In this document: positions 24,415 through 33,804 of the stretch, piece by piece
Layout: the number at the start of each line of letters is the position of its first letter
Position numbering within the stretch: position 1 is the stretch's first letter
NCBI GenBank assembly: GCA_009914555.1
Contig: WNDY01000035.1
Location: forward strand, 1-47,544
Direction: 5' to 3'
Source: Xylophilus sp.
Lineage (GTDB): Bacteria; Pseudomonadota; Gammaproteobacteria; Burkholderiales; Burkholderiaceae_C
Length of the DNA: 47,544 nt
Notes under the pieces: model-generated
What the model saw: the letters and a program-made list of their open reading frames with translations, nothing else
Databases searched by the model: none
Told to the model about the DNA's origin: nothing
Program-made: the position numbers and the translations under genes

Positions 24415-25540
24415 TGCCGAATGTCCTATGGGTGTCCAGGAACCGCTCGCCCGCAAACTCCTCGATGGAGTCGGGAGCCGGCTGGATGCCGGCGACCCAC
24501 GGACCGATTTCGTAGGCATGGGAGCCGGCGAGTGAAACGCCGCTATGGCTCGTCGCCGCGAATGCGCCCGGATATTTCGCGGATTCCTGGTAAATCGGCG
24601 AACCGTCCGGCGTCATCACGCGAAGCGCGCCCCAGGCGCGGACGAGCTTGGCCGAAGCCAGCGTGGGGAATGTGGCGACGGCGCGCCTGGCGATCCATTC
24701 GATGGCGGAGACCGTCGTCCCGTCGTCGAGGCCTACGTCTTCCACCGAAAAGCCCAGCTGCACCGTGCCCTCGGCCGTCTGCCGCGCCTTATTCGTAGGA
24801 CAGAGCAGAAACTTCTTCAGCCGCTCTGTGATGAGCACCTGCCCCCGGTTGGCCGCCACCGGCGCATGCAGCCCCAATTGCGGAGCGAGAAAATCGTTGC
24901 TCAGTCCCGCTGCCAGCACGATTTTCTCCCCGGTCCACTGCCGGCCATTGCGGCTCATGGCCCGGAATCCCTTGCCTTTGCCCAGCGGGCCGACCTCGCA
25001 TATATCGACGCCGTTGCAGATGCGCCCGCCGCGCAGCTTCAGACCGGCATGGAGCGCGTGGAGCGATTTCAGCGGATTGACGTGCCCGTCCAATGCGCAC
25101 CAGCTGCCTCCGACGACCTCCGGGCCAATGGCCGGCAGGCGGGCCTTCAGTTCCTGCTGGTCGAGCATCTGGAACGGCGTGCGGCCGTCCGCGGCGTTGA
25201 TGGCGGACAGCATCGCTTCGCGCTCGACCATTTCCTTTTCGCTGACACCCAACCAGAAGCCGCCGTTTTGCTGCAGGTCCACGTCGATACCGGTGAGTTC
25301 CAGCAGTTCCCTGGCCAGCGGCTTCCAGTGATCGACCGCATCGCGGCTCCAGCGGGCATAGCGACGAAAACCTGCTCCCTTGCTTTGCAGCCAGACCAGG
25401 CCGAAATTTCCGCGCGACGCGCGGTGGGCGATATCGCCCTGGTCCAGCAGCGTCACGGCGGCACCGCCTCTGGCAGCTCCGTAGGCGATGGCCGCGCCCA
25501 CCAGCCCTCCGCCGACGACCACTATTTCATTCGAAGACAT
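24404..25540 (-). CDS. FAD-dependent amino acid/amine dehydrogenase, DAO family (HcnC/OoxB-like catalytic subunit)
   Basis: A 378-residue DAO-family flavoprotein. IVVVGGGLVGAAIAYGAARG is the FAD-binding start, and RAWGALRVMTPDGSPIYQE and the C-terminal SHSGVSLAGSHAYEIG are the usual substrate/FAD-binding ends. With the two downstream iron-sulfur subunits it forms a three-part membrane-linked dehydrogenase like those for opines, glycine (HcnABC) or D-hydroxyproline. The nearby Bug receptor, LysR regulator and RidA suggest that an imported amino compound is oxidised to an imine. The substrate is not identifiable from sequence. Confidence 0.87.
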   Translation of the reverse strand: MSSNEIVVVGGGLVGAAIAYGAARGGAAVTLLDQGDIAHRASRGNFGLVWLQSKGAGFRRYARWSRDAVDHWKPLARELLELTGIDVDLQQNGGFWLGVSEKEMVEREAMLSAINAADGRTPFQMLDQQELKARLPAIGPEVVGGSWCALDGHVNPLKSLHALHAGLKLRGGRICNGVDICEVGPLGKGKGFRAMSRNGRQWTGEKIVLAAGLSNDFLAPQLGLHAPVAANRGQVLITERLKKFLLCPTNKARQTAEGTVQLGFSVEDVGLDDGTTVSAIEWIARRAVATFPTLASAKLVRAWGALRVMTPDGSPIYQESAKYPGAFAATSHSGVSLAGSHAYEIGPWVAGIQPAPDSIEEFAGERFLDTHRTFGNAH

Positions 25541-25631
25541 AAATCATCTCTGGATATATTTTTCAGACGGCCGCCTCTTCCTTCCGCGACGATGGCGGCA
25601 TGCGGCTTTTTGTCTTTTCTTTTAAGAACGC

Positions 25632-26609
25632 CTAATCCAGCGTAATGTTGTTGCGCTTGACCACCTCGCCCCAGCGTGTGCTGTCGCCGGCGAGCATCTT
25701 CCTGAACTCGGCGATGGACACCGGCGCCACTTTGGCGCCGACGCGCTCGTGCTTCCTGATGATTTCCGGGTCGGCAAGCACCGCGTTGATTTCACGATGG
25801 AGCCGCTCTACGATCGCCGGCGGCATGTTGGCAGGCCCTACGACGCCGCCCCAGGTCTCCATTTCGAGCGCCGGGAAGCCCGCCTCGCGGATGGTGGGCA
25901 CGTCCGGCAGCAGGGGTGACCGGCTGGGCCCGGTAATGGCCAGCGCGCGAATGCGGCCCGCCCGCACCTGCGGCTCCATCGACGTGAAATTGCTGAACAG
26001 CATCTGGATTTGCCCCGCGGCCAGATCGAGCTCCGCTGCCGGCGCGCTCTTGTAAGGCACATGAGTCAACTCCGCCCCGGAGAGGTTTGCGAACAGGACG
26101 CCGAGCACATGCAGCGCAGTGCCGCTGCCCGTCGATCCATAGAACACTTCGCCCGGACGGGCCTTGGTATAGGACACCAGTTCCGCCACAGTCCTGACGG
26201 GCACCGCAGGGTTCACGCCCAGCAGGTTCGGCTGGGTCCATTGCTTGGCAATGGGAGTGAAGTCCTTTTCCGGCTTGTACGGCAGCGACTTCGCCGCGGT
26301 CACGGTATACGTCGCGAGATTCGAATTCCCGATCGTGTAGCCGTCCAGAGGAGATTTCGCCACCGTATCGAGGCCGATCACGCCTGACGCGCCGGGCTTG
26401 TTATCTATGACGATCGGCTGACCCAGCCGCTTGCTCAGCGCATCGGCCAATATGCGGGCGGTGCTGTCTGCTGCACCGCCCGCGCCTGCATTCACAATGA
26501 AGCGGATCGGTTTTTCAGGCCATTCGGCTTTCGCCCCAGTGGCCGCAATGAGAAATCCTGCGGAAATTGCGGCAGCCATCCAGCAACGGCGTGCGATCCG
26601 AGACAACAT
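25632..26609 (-). CDS. Bug/TctC-type solute receptor (third of four)
   Basis: A periplasmic receptor of about 325 residues with signal peptide (MLSRIARRCWMAAAISAGFL to AKA) and the family start KPIRFIVNAGAGGAADSTAR, then GSTGSGTALHVLGVLFANLS and PDVPTIREAGFPALEMETW. ATG26609 has GGAGG 6 nt upstream, which excludes the slightly longer frame. It is an orphan receptor between a LysR gene and the dehydrogenase genes, probably binding the amino compound oxidised by this cluster. The 91-bp gap to the dehydrogenase is AT-rich and might hold another promoter. Confidence 0.9.
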   Translation of the reverse strand: MLSRIARRCWMAAAISAGFLIAATGAKAEWPEKPIRFIVNAGAGGAADSTARILADALSKRLGQPIVIDNKPGASGVIGLDTVAKSPLDGYTIGNSNLATYTVTAAKSLPYKPEKDFTPIAKQWTQPNLLGVNPAVPVRTVAELVSYTKARPGEVFYGSTGSGTALHVLGVLFANLSGAELTHVPYKSAPAAELDLAAGQIQMLFSNFTSMEPQVRAGRIRALAITGPSRSPLLPDVPTIREAGFPALEMETWGGVVGPANMPPAIVERLHREINAVLADPEIIRKHERVGAKVAPVSIAEFRKMLAGDSTRWGEVVKRNNITLD

Positions 26610-26670
26610 GAAAACCTCCGTCAATCAACAAATGGCGAGGCTTCATGCTATGGATTCGTCATTCGGACAT

Positions 26671-27600
26671 CTATGGATGCCAGGTCATCAACCCATGCAT
26701 CGATGTTATGTGAGTGTCCGTCTCCGCTGCCACGAGGCGGATGAGTTCGCGGCCAGGGGCCGAGAGCCGTGCATCGCTCATGGCGGTAGCGTAGACCGTA
26801 TAGCCAATGGACGGCCGCAGCGGTAGCGCCACGCCACCGCGGCTCTGATGCTTCGCGGCGGTCATCGGGTCCACGACGGCTATTCCCAAACCTTCGAGGC
26901 AGAGATCGCTGATGGATTGGAAAAGCGAGGCTTCGATCATCGCATCCACCCGCACGCCGTTGGCGCTCAGCCATGCATTCAGGCGTGTCTGAAAGGTGCC
27001 GGTGGATCCGATGAAAGGTTTTCCCTCCAGTTCCTTCGCATTCAGGTGGCTCGCGCCGGCGTCCAGCCATTGCGCTGTCCCGATGCACATGCATTCCGAG
27101 GAAAACTCCGCCACGGTTTCCAGATCGCCAAGGGACAGCGTGTCTGCGGTCAAACCGATATCCGCCTGGCGCGTTCTGACGTGGCGCGCGACTTCGATAT
27201 ACGAGGTGACGCGAAGAACGACGAGCACATCGGGAAACTTTTCCCTCAACTGCCGGACAACCCGGGGCATGATGGAGTGGCCGATCGAGGGGATGGCGCT
27301 GACGGAAAGCTGGCCGAGTTTCTGCTTGCGCAACTGGGCGGAGAAATCGACGATCTGCTCAAGCCCGAGAAATGCCTGCTGCACCTTGGCCATGAGCGCG
27401 GTAGCCTCGTCCGTCGGCTTGACGCTGCGGCCGCTTTTCGCGAAGAGCGGAAATCCCACGGATTTCTGCAGGTCGGCGATCAACCTGCTCATGGCAGGCT
27501 GGGTGATCCCCAGGGCCTCCGCGCCGGCGCTGATGCCGTTGTGCAGCATCGCCGCCCGGAACGCTTCGACCATGCGATAGGTCACGTTGCGGTTGCTCAT
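26671..27600 (-). CDS. LysR-family regulator
   Basis: A 309-residue LysR-type transcription factor. The N-terminal HTH covers residues ~8-67, with AMLHNGISAGAEALGITQPAMS as the helix-turn-helix, followed by a periplasmic-binding-like effector domain. It reads in the same direction as the receptor gene 61 bp downstream. This is unusual, because LysR regulators are often divergent from their targets. The effector may be the amino compound bound by the receptor. Start ATG27600 gives the standard N-terminus; a weak GAGAC precedes it. Confidence 0.88.
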   Translation of the reverse strand: MSNRNVTYRMVEAFRAAMLHNGISAGAEALGITQPAMSRLIADLQKSVGFPLFAKSGRSVKPTDEATALMAKVQQAFLGLEQIVDFSAQLRKQKLGQLSVSAIPSIGHSIMPRVVRQLREKFPDVLVVLRVTSYIEVARHVRTRQADIGLTADTLSLGDLETVAEFSSECMCIGTAQWLDAGASHLNAKELEGKPFIGSTGTFQTRLNAWLSANGVRVDAMIEASLFQSISDLCLEGLGIAVVDPMTAAKHQSRGGVALPLRPSIGYTVYATAMSDARLSAPGRELIRLVAAETDTHITSMHGLMTWHP

Positions 27601-27659
27601 GGGTTGTCTCGCTTTGTTATTTAGCTGTCGGCCTGAGCAACAATCATGCCGCAATGCCC

Positions 27660-28730
27660 TCATGCATAGACGCGCGGCACGCGCTTGACGTTGCACAGCA
27701 GCTCGTAGGCAATGGTGCCCGCCCCGGCCGCGACCTGGTTCACGTCGATGCTTGCGCCCCACAGTTCCACCCTGCTGCCGACGCCGGCCTCCGGCAGGTC
27801 GGTGAGGTCGATGGTGAGCATGTCCATCGAGACCCTCCCGATGATCCGCGACGGCTTGCCGTGCACTGTGACGGGGGTTCCGGCGGGGGCGGCGCGAGGG
27901 TAGCCGTCGGCGTAGCCCACCGCCACCAGCCCTACGCGCATGCGCCGCTGCGCAACGAAGCCTCCACCGTATCCGAGCGCGGCATGCGGCTCCAGCAGGC
28001 GCTCGGCGAACACTTCGCTCTCCAGCGTCATCACCGGCCGCAGCCGACCCTGGCGGTGGGTGGCGGGAAGCGGATCGACGCCGTAGAGCATGATGCCCGC
28101 GCGGCCCCAACCTCGGTGGGCGGGCCCCCACGCCATGATGCCGGCGGAGTTGGCCAGGCTGGCCGGCGCCTCCAGACCGGCGCACGCCCGGTCGAAACAT
28201 GCGATCTGCGCCCCGGTAGCTGGCACGCCGGGCTCGTCGGCGCGGGCGAAGTGGCTCATGAGCACGACCTCGCCCACCGACCTGCAGACCGTGAGCCGGG
28301 CGAAGCCGGCGGCCACGGCGCCGGGCGCGAACCCGGCCCGGCCCATGCCGGAGTCCATCTTGAGCCAGACGTTCACCGGCGCTTCGAGGTCGTCGGCTGC
28401 CTCGAACATCCGGAGCTGCGGCTCGTGGTGCACCACGCACCACAGCGCATGTCGTGCTGCCGTGCGCAGTTCGGCAGCGTCGAACACCCCTTCGAGCAGC
28501 AGGATCGGCAAGGCGATGCCGGATTCACGCAGTTCCAGCGCTTCGTCCAGGAAGGCGACCGCGAACCCGTCCGCCGTGCCGGCGAGGGCTTGCGCGCATT
28601 CCCGTGCGCCGTGGCCGTAGGCATTGGCCTTGAGGACGGCAAGCACCTTCTGGCCGTGCATATGCCGCGCGACTGCATAGTTGCGGCGCAGGGCATCGAG
28701 ATCGATGCGCGCCCGGCTCGGCCGGCTCAT
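27660..28730 (-). CDS. dadX: Alanine racemase (catabolic, DadX-type)
   Basis: A 356-residue PLP enzyme that interconverts L- and D-alanine. The PLP lysine is K34 in [13 protein letters not shown], and the catalytic tyrosine lies in the ALGYGGGF stretch of the C-terminal beta domain. [10 protein letters not shown] and [16 protein letters not shown] are standard. Its ATG overlaps the dadA stop by 4 bp (28727-28730), which with the neighbouring dadA makes it the catabolic DadX and not the cell-wall Alr. Racemisation feeds D-alanine to DadA for oxidation to pyruvate. Confidence 0.92.
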   Translation of the reverse strand: MSRPSRARIDLDALRRNYAVARHMHGQKVLAVLKANAYGHGARECAQALAGTADGFAVAFLDEALELRESGIALPILLLEGVFDAAELRTAARHALWCVVHHEPQLRMFEAADDLEAPVNVWLKMDSGMGRAGFAPGAVAAGFARLTVCRSVGEVVLMSHFARADEPGVPATGAQIACFDRACAGLEAPASLANSAGIMAWGPAHRGWGRAGIMLYGVDPLPATHRQGRLRPVMTLESEVFAERLLEPHAALGYGGGFVAQRRMRVGLVAVGYADGYPRAAPAGTPVTVHGKPSRIIGRVSMDMLTIDLTDLPEAGVGSRVELWGASIDVNQVAAGAGTIAYELLCNVKRVPRVYA

Positions 28731-30022
28731 GCGGCGACCGCTGTCTGGGCTGCGTGCGTCCTGCGGGCCGATGCGGCATACCTGTCCAGACCCAGGTCGC
28801 CGATGTCGATCTCGGGACATTGCCCCGTCACCAGGTCGGCCATCACGCGGCCGCAGCCGCAAGCCATCGTCCAGCCGAGCGTTCCGTGCCCGGTGTTCAG
28901 GAACAGGTTCGGATGGCGCGTGGCTCCCACGATCGGCGTGCCGTCCGGCGTCATGGGGCGCAGCCCCGTCCAGAACGATGCGCGCGCGAGGTCGCCGCCC
29001 GGGAACAGATCGCGGGTCACCCTCTCCAGCGTGGCCCGCCGGCGCGGGTCCAGCCGCACGTCGAAGCCGCACAGTTCCGCCATGCCGCCCACGCGGATGC
29101 GTTCATCGAACCGCGTGATGGCGATCTTGTACGTCTCGTCGAGCACGGTGGAGCGCGGCGCGAGGGCTTCGTCCACGAGCGGGATGGTCAGCGAGTAGCC
29201 CTTGACCGGATAGACCGGCAGACGCAATCCGAGGGGAAGAAGCATGTCGCGCGAGAAGCTGCCGAGCGCGATGACGCAGGCATCCGCCCGCAAGAGTTCG
29301 CCGCCCACGCGCAAGCCCGACACGTATCCGGACTGCACTTCGACGGCCTCGATGTTCTTTCCGAAGAGGAATTTCACGCCCAGCGCCTCGGCCTTGCGCG
29401 CCAGCTCCGCGGTGAACCGTTGGCAGTCGCCGGTTTCGTCCTGCGGCAGGCGCAGTCCTCCGGCGAGCCGGCCTTGCGCATGCGCCAGCGCCGGCTCGAC
29501 CTTTGCGAGGCCATCGCGGTCCAGCAGTTCGTAGGCGACGCCGCATTCGCCGAGCACGGCGATGTCGCGCTGCACCGCATCCAGTTGGGCTTGCGTGCGG
29601 AAAATCTGCAGCGTCCCGCCGGTGCGCTGCTCGTACTGGATGCCCGTGTCGGCACGCAGCGCGCGCAGGCAATCGCGGCTGTACTCGGCGATCCGCATCA
29701 TGCGTTCCTTGTTCACCGCATAGCGTTCCCGCGTGCAGTTGCCCAGCATGTGCGCCATCCACTGCAATTGCCACAGGCTGCCGTCCAGGCGCACGGCGAG
29801 CGGCGCATGCTTCTGGAACAGCCACTTCAGCGCCTTGAGGGGAATGCCGGGCGCCGCCCATGGCGTGGAGTAGCCGGGCGATACCTGGCCGGCGTTGGCA
29901 AAGCTGGTCTCCAGCGCCGGCCCCTCGCGGCGGTCGACGACCGTCACCTGCGCGCCGGCCCGAGCGAGGTAGTAGGCAGTGGCCGTGCCTATGACACCGC
30001 TTCCCGCAACGATAACTTTCAT
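28727..30022 (-). CDS. dadA: D-amino acid dehydrogenase
   Basis: A 431-residue membrane-associated flavoprotein that oxidises D-alanine and other D-amino acids to keto acids and passes electrons to the quinone pool. It has FAD motif GSGVIG at 7-12, the DadA-typical [20 protein letters not shown], and a C-terminal [20 protein letters not shown]. It is the first gene of the dadA-dadX pair. It diverges from an Lrp-type regulator across a 127-bp gap with a nested dyad, consistent with control by that regulator. Confidence 0.94.
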   Translation of the reverse strand: MKVIVAGSGVIGTATAYYLARAGAQVTVVDRREGPALETSFANAGQVSPGYSTPWAAPGIPLKALKWLFQKHAPLAVRLDGSLWQLQWMAHMLGNCTRERYAVNKERMMRIAEYSRDCLRALRADTGIQYEQRTGGTLQIFRTQAQLDAVQRDIAVLGECGVAYELLDRDGLAKVEPALAHAQGRLAGGLRLPQDETGDCQRFTAELARKAEALGVKFLFGKNIEAVEVQSGYVSGLRVGGELLRADACVIALGSFSRDMLLPLGLRLPVYPVKGYSLTIPLVDEALAPRSTVLDETYKIAITRFDERIRVGGMAELCGFDVRLDPRRRATLERVTRDLFPGGDLARASFWTGLRPMTPDGTPIVGATRHPNLFLNTGHGTLGWTMACGCGRVMADLVTGQCPEIDIGDLGLDRYAASARRTHAAQTAVAA

Positions 30023-30034
30023 GGAATACTCGCC

Positions 30035-30089
30035 AGATCAAGTGAATGCGCGACTCTATTGAAATAGATGCCATGGATTTCACTGATCT
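30035..30089. promoter_or_regulatory. Nested dyad in the dadA/Lrp intergenic region
   Basis: A perfect inner palindrome TCTATT-GA-AATAGA (30055-30068) is centred at 30061.5. Around it, AGATCAAGTGAA (30035-30046) faces TTCACTGATCT (30079-30089), an inverted pair with one indel, centred at 30062. Two concentric dyads suit an octameric Lrp/AsnC protein binding several sites. The inner site resembles an Lrp box. Confidence 0.6.
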
Positions 30090-30149
30090 TTTGGCGAACA
30101 TCCTCGAAACTCACTGCCTCATGCACTGCCAGGTGGCGCCTGAAAGCGA

Positions 30150-30617
30150 ATGTTCCAACCCGACCGGATCGACCTCGCCATCCTTGACGTGCTGCAGCGT
30201 CAGGGACGCATATCCATGACCGAGCTGGCCGAGAAAGTGGGCCTTTCCGCCTCGCCCTGCACCGAGCGGGTACGCAGGATGGAGCGGGAACGCGTCATCG
30301 AGGGCTACCACGCCCGCGTCTCGGCGGGTGCGCTGGGCAGGAACTTGCTGGTATTCGTTGAGATCAAGCTCTCCTCCAAATCCGGGGATGTATTCGACAA
30401 GATCAAGAAAGAGCTGTCGCAGATGCCCGAGGTCATGGACTGCCACCTCGTCTCGGGTGATTTCGACTACCTCGTCAAGTGCCGCCTCCGGGGTATGAGC
30501 GAGTACCGGCACCTGCTGGGCAGCATTCTGAAAAAGCTGCCCGTGGCAGCGGAATCCCGCAGCTTTGTGGTCATGGAAGAGGTGAAGGAAACACTTCTCC
30601 TTCCGCTCGACCGCTGA
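30150..30617 (+). CDS. Lrp/AsnC-family regulator (DadR-like)
   Basis: A 155-residue regulator with an N-terminal HTH (DLAILDVLQRQGRISMTELAEKVGLS, then ERVRRMERERVIEGY) and a C-terminal RAM domain (GNLLVFVEIKL region; SGDFDYLVKCRL). Divergence from dadA suggests it is the DadR-type activator responding to alanine. The ATG at 30150 is weakly preceded by GCGA; family alignments support this start. A later ATG is too internal. Confidence 0.9.
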   Translation: MFQPDRIDLAILDVLQRQGRISMTELAEKVGLSASPCTERVRRMERERVIEGYHARVSAGALGRNLLVFVEIKLSSKSGDVFDKIKKELSQMPEVMDCHLVSGDFDYLVKCRLRGMSEYRHLLGSILKKLPVAAESRSFVVMEEVKETLLLPLDR

Positions 30618-30650
30618 TCTGCACAGACTTTCAGGACAAGGATGGCACGG

Positions 30651-31886
30651 TCAAAGCCCTGCCCTCTGCGTTGCCAGCGTTCCCACGAGCGCGACCGCCT
30701 GCCGCGCCGCGACCCATTCCTCGTTGGTCGGCTCCACCACCACGCGCACGCGCGAGCCCTTGGCGCCGATGTCGAACGCGTCGGCCGCGTTGGCCTCGGC
30801 GTCGATCGCCACGCCGAGGAAGGCCAGGCCCTCGCAGACGCGCGCGCGAACCGCCGCGTTGTGCTCGCCGATGCCGGCGGTGAACGCGAGCAGGTCGAGC
30901 CCGCCGAGCACGGCCGCGAGCGCGCCGGCCTCGCGCACGATGCGCCGCACGTAGAGCGCGAGCGCGGCGCGCGCGCGTTCATTGTCGGCCTCGCGGGCGA
31001 GCAGCACGCGCGGGTCGGCCGAGATGCCCGAGACGCCGAGCAGCCCCGACTCGTGGTACAGCAGGTGGCCGACCTGCTCCAGCGTGAGCTTCTCGATCTC
31101 CATCAAATAGATCACCGCGCCGGGGTCGAGCGCGCCGCAGCGCGTGCCCATCATGAGCCCGTCGAGCGCCGAGAAGCCCATCGTGGTCGCCACGCTCTGG
31201 AGCCCCTGCAGCGCGCAGAGGCTCGCGCCGCTGCCGAGGTGCGCCGCGAGCGTGCGCCCGCGCGCCGCGTCGCCGTGGCGTTCGGGCAGCGCGACCGACA
31301 GGTAGTCGTAGGAGAGGCCGTGGAAGCCATAGCGGCGCAGGCCGCGCTCCCAGGCGCTCCAGGGTAGCGCGAGCATCTGCTCGACCTCGGGCAGCGTGCG
31401 GTGGAACGCGGTGTCGAAGCAGGCGACCTGCGGCAGGCCGGGCCGCGTGCGCAGCAGTTCCTCGATCGCTTCGAGCGCGAACGGCTGGTGCAGCGGCGCG
31501 AGCGGGATGTAGCCCTGGAGGTCCGCGAGCACTGCGGCATCGACGCGCACCGGCGCCGCGTACTTGGCGCCGCCGTGCACCACGCGGTGGGCCACGGCCG
31601 CGAGCCGGCGGCCGCCGAGGCGCGCGCGCACGCGCTCGCGGATGCGGTCGAGCGCCGCGTGGTAGGGCCGCGCAGCATCGAGCGCGACCGGCTCGGGGGC
31701 CACGCCGGTCTCGCCGATCGTGGGCGCCGGGCCGCCGATGTCCTGCACCTTGCCGTTCCAGACCGGCGTGCGCGGCAGCGGCGAGCGGCCGGCATCGAAC
31801 AGCGCGAACTTGATGCTCGACGAGCCGCAGTTGAGCACCAGAACGAGGTCGCCCTGCGTGGCATAGCGATCGAACTGCGAGGTCAT
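30651..31886 (-). CDS. ackA: Acetate kinase
   Basis: A 411-residue enzyme that converts acetyl phosphate and ADP to acetate and ATP. Recognised from the N-terminal VLVLNCGSSSIKFALFD with N19, AHRVVHGG, YGFHGLSYDY, MMGTRCGALDPG and FTAGIGEHNAAVR. ATG31886 overlaps the stop of the phosphotransacetylase gene by 4 bp (ATGA), so Pta and AckA are made together for substrate-level ATP formation. It converges with the Lrp gene at a 33-bp gap. Confidence 0.94.
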   Translation of the reverse strand: MTSQFDRYATQGDLVLVLNCGSSSIKFALFDAGRSPLPRTPVWNGKVQDIGGPAPTIGETGVAPEPVALDAARPYHAALDRIRERVRARLGGRRLAAVAHRVVHGGAKYAAPVRVDAAVLADLQGYIPLAPLHQPFALEAIEELLRTRPGLPQVACFDTAFHRTLPEVEQMLALPWSAWERGLRRYGFHGLSYDYLSVALPERHGDAARGRTLAAHLGSGASLCALQGLQSVATTMGFSALDGLMMGTRCGALDPGAVIYLMEIEKLTLEQVGHLLYHESGLLGVSGISADPRVLLAREADNERARAALALYVRRIVREAGALAAVLGGLDLLAFTAGIGEHNAAVRARVCEGLAFLGVAIDAEANAADAFDIGAKGSRVRVVVEPTNEEWVAARQAVALVGTLATQRAGL

Positions 31887-33271
31887 GGCGGCGAAGTCCG
31901 GTAGTGGTGGGCGACCAGCACCGCAATGGCGCAGGAGGCGATGCGCGCGTCGCGCGAATCGGCGCGGCTGGTGAGCACGATCGGCACGCGCGCGCCGAGC
32001 ACGATGCCCGCGCTTTCGGCGTCGCCCATGTATTCGAGCTGCTTGGCCAGCATGTTGCCGCTTTCCAGGTCGGGCACGACGAGCACGTCGGCCTGCCCCG
32101 CCACCGGCGATTCGATGCCCTTGATGCGCGCCGCGGCGGCCGAGACGGCGTTGTCGAACGCGAGCGGGCCGTCGAGCACTGCGCCGGCGATCTGGCCGCG
32201 GTCGGCCATCTTGCACAGCGCCGCGGCGTCGAGCGTGGCCGGCATGTGCGGGTTGACCGTCTCCACCGCCGCGAGGATGGCCACGCGCGGGCGCTCCACG
32301 CCGATGATGTGGGCGAGCTCGACCGCATTGCGCACGATGTCAGCCTTGTCGTCGAGCGTGGGGGAGATGTTGATCGCCGCGTCGGTGATGATGAAGGGCC
32401 GCGGATAGGCCGCCGTCTGCATGAGGAAGCAGTGGCTGATGCGCCGCTTGGTGCGCAGCCCGCCCTCGCGCGCGACCACGGCGGCCATCAGCTCGTCGGT
32501 GTGCAGGCTGCCCTTCATGAGGGCCTCGGCCGCGCCGGCATGCACCAGCGCCACGGCGCGCGCGGCGGCGGCATGGCTGTGCGGCACGTCCTCGATGGCG
32601 ATGCCTGCGAGGTCGAGGCCGGCCTCGGCGGCGACCGCGTCGAGCCGGGCGCGCGGCGCGACGAGCACCGGCTCGATGAGGCCGGCGGCGCGCGCGTCGA
32701 GCGCGGCCGACAGGCTCAGCGCGTCGCAGGGATGGACGACGGCCGTGCGCACCGCGCCCAGCGTCCGCACGCGGTCGAGCAGCCGCTGCTGCCCGTTGCC
32801 GCCGGTGCGCAGCCGCACCTCGGGCAGCGTGGCGCTGGCGCGCTCGATGCGCTCGGTGGGCGCGATCACGTCGGCCTCGCCTTCGATGACGACCTGGCCC
32901 GCCTGGTTGGTGCAGCTGCAGGCCAGCGTCACCCGCTTCTTCGCTGCGTCGCGCGCGCTCACGGTCACGCGGATCGCGAGCGTGTCGCCCACGCGCACCG
33001 GTCCGCGAAAGCGCAGCGTCTGGCCCAGGTAGACGGTGCCGGGCCCGGGCAGCCGCGTGCCGAGCACGGCCGATATCAGCGCGCCGCCCCACATGCCGTG
33101 CGCGATCACGCCGTGGAAGCGGGTGGAGGCGGCGAACTCGGCATCGAGGTGCTGCGGGTTGACGTCGCCCGAGAGGATGGCGAACAGCTGGATGTCCTCG
33201 GCCGTGAGCGTGCGCGCGATCTCGGCGCTGTCACCGATGGCGATCTCGTCGAAGGTGCGGTTGCGCAGCAG
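31883..33271 (-). CDS. Fused MaoC-like hydratase / phosphate acetyltransferase, start uncertain
   Basis: The C-terminal ~300 residues form a phosphate acetyltransferase/butyryltransferase domain (RISHCFLMQTAAYPRPFII, DAAINISPTLDDKADI, ESGNMLAKQLEYMGDAESAG). The N-terminal ~130 form a MaoC-type hotdog domain, clear from NRTFDEIAIGDSAE, LSGDVNPQHLDAEF and FHGVIAHGMWGGALIS. The MaoC similarity reaches back to about 33265. Yet the only usual start in this frame is GTG33109, inside the domain. CTG33271 or CTG33268, with AGGG seven or so bases ahead, would restore a full domain, and I use 33271. A frameshift from the overlapping phasin frame or a sequencing error are alternatives. Coupled to ackA. 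Confidence 0.8.
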   Translation of the reverse strand: MLRNRTFDEIAIGDSAEIARTLTAEDIQLFAILSGDVNPQHLDAEFAASTRFHGVIAHGMWGGALISAVLGTRLPGPGTVYLGQTLRFRGPVRVGDTLAIRVTVSARDAAKKRVTLACSCTNQAGQVVIEGEADVIAPTERIERASATLPEVRLRTGGNGQQRLLDRVRTLGAVRTAVVHPCDALSLSAALDARAAGLIEPVLVAPRARLDAVAAEAGLDLAGIAIEDVPHSHAAAARAVALVHAGAAEALMKGSLHTDELMAAVVAREGGLRTKRRISHCFLMQTAAYPRPFIITDAAINISPTLDDKADIVRNAVELAHIIGVERPRVAILAAVETVNPHMPATLDAAALCKMADRGQIAGAVLDGPLAFDNAVSAAAARIKGIESPVAGQADVLVVPDLESGNMLAKQLEYMGDAESAGIVLGARVPIVLTSRADSRDARIASCAIAVLVAHHYRTSPP

Positions 33272-33737
33272 CTGCAGGCCCTGCGCGGCGGCGGGGCGCC
33301 GCGTCCGCGTCGTGCGGCGGCCGGCTCCAGCCGCGCAGCCAGCCGCCGAGCAGGTCGGGCACGGCCACGGGGATGCGGCCGCCCTCGCTCAGGCCCCGCG
33401 CGGCCTCCTGCTGCCAGTCGGCGGCCGCCTGGCGCAGGCCTTCGGCCAGCTCCGCCTGGCGGGCTACGGCGGTCTGCGCGGCCGCCTGCAGCTCCACGGC
33501 CTGGTGGTGCACGGCATGCAGCCCGGCGTCGGACAGCGCCGTGGACAGCGCCTGCCAGCCCTGGCGTTCGTGGATCCGCCGCGCCTCGTCGTCGAGCCGG
33601 CGCACGCCGTCGCGCACCAGGTCGGCACCCAGCTCCAGCCACTGCTGCTGCTCGTGCTGCAGCAGGTGCGCCGCGCGCAGCCACAGCGCGAGGTTGGCCT
33701 TGTAGAAGGCGAGGGAAACGTTGGTCTCTGCGGTCAT
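33231..33737 (-). CDS. Phasin-family protein
   Basis: A 168-residue, helix-rich protein similar to granule-associated phasins (N-terminal ETNVSLAFYKANLALWLRAA, long amphipathic helices with LLQHEQQQWLELGADLV). AAGGAG lies 6 nt before ATG33737. Phasins coat polyhydroxyalkanoate granules, and here it shares a unit with MaoC-Pta and AckA, tying PHA or acyl-CoA flux to acetate formation. The last ~13 codons overlap the MaoC frame, and its TGA lies inside that domain's coding sequence. The C-terminal tail (Pro/Arg/Ala-rich) may be an artefact of the frame problem there. Confidence 0.78.
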   Translation of the reverse strand: MTAETNVSLAFYKANLALWLRAAHLLQHEQQQWLELGADLVRDGVRRLDDEARRIHERQGWQALSTALSDAGLHAVHHQAVELQAAAQTAVARQAELAEGLRQAAADWQQEAARGLSEGGRIPVAVPDLLGGWLRGWSRPPHDADAAPRRRAGPAAAAQPHLRRDRHR

Positions 33738-33804
33738 GGGAAGACTCCTTCTGTTTCTGGGAACCCGGGTGACCCGGACACCCCCGGGGCGGGCGGCAGG
33801 GCCA

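Noticed and set aside
27660..28730. Biosynthetic alanine racemase (alr)
   Set aside because: The 4-bp overlap with dadA and divergence from an Lrp-type gene favour the catabolic dadX. Sequence alone does not separate the two.
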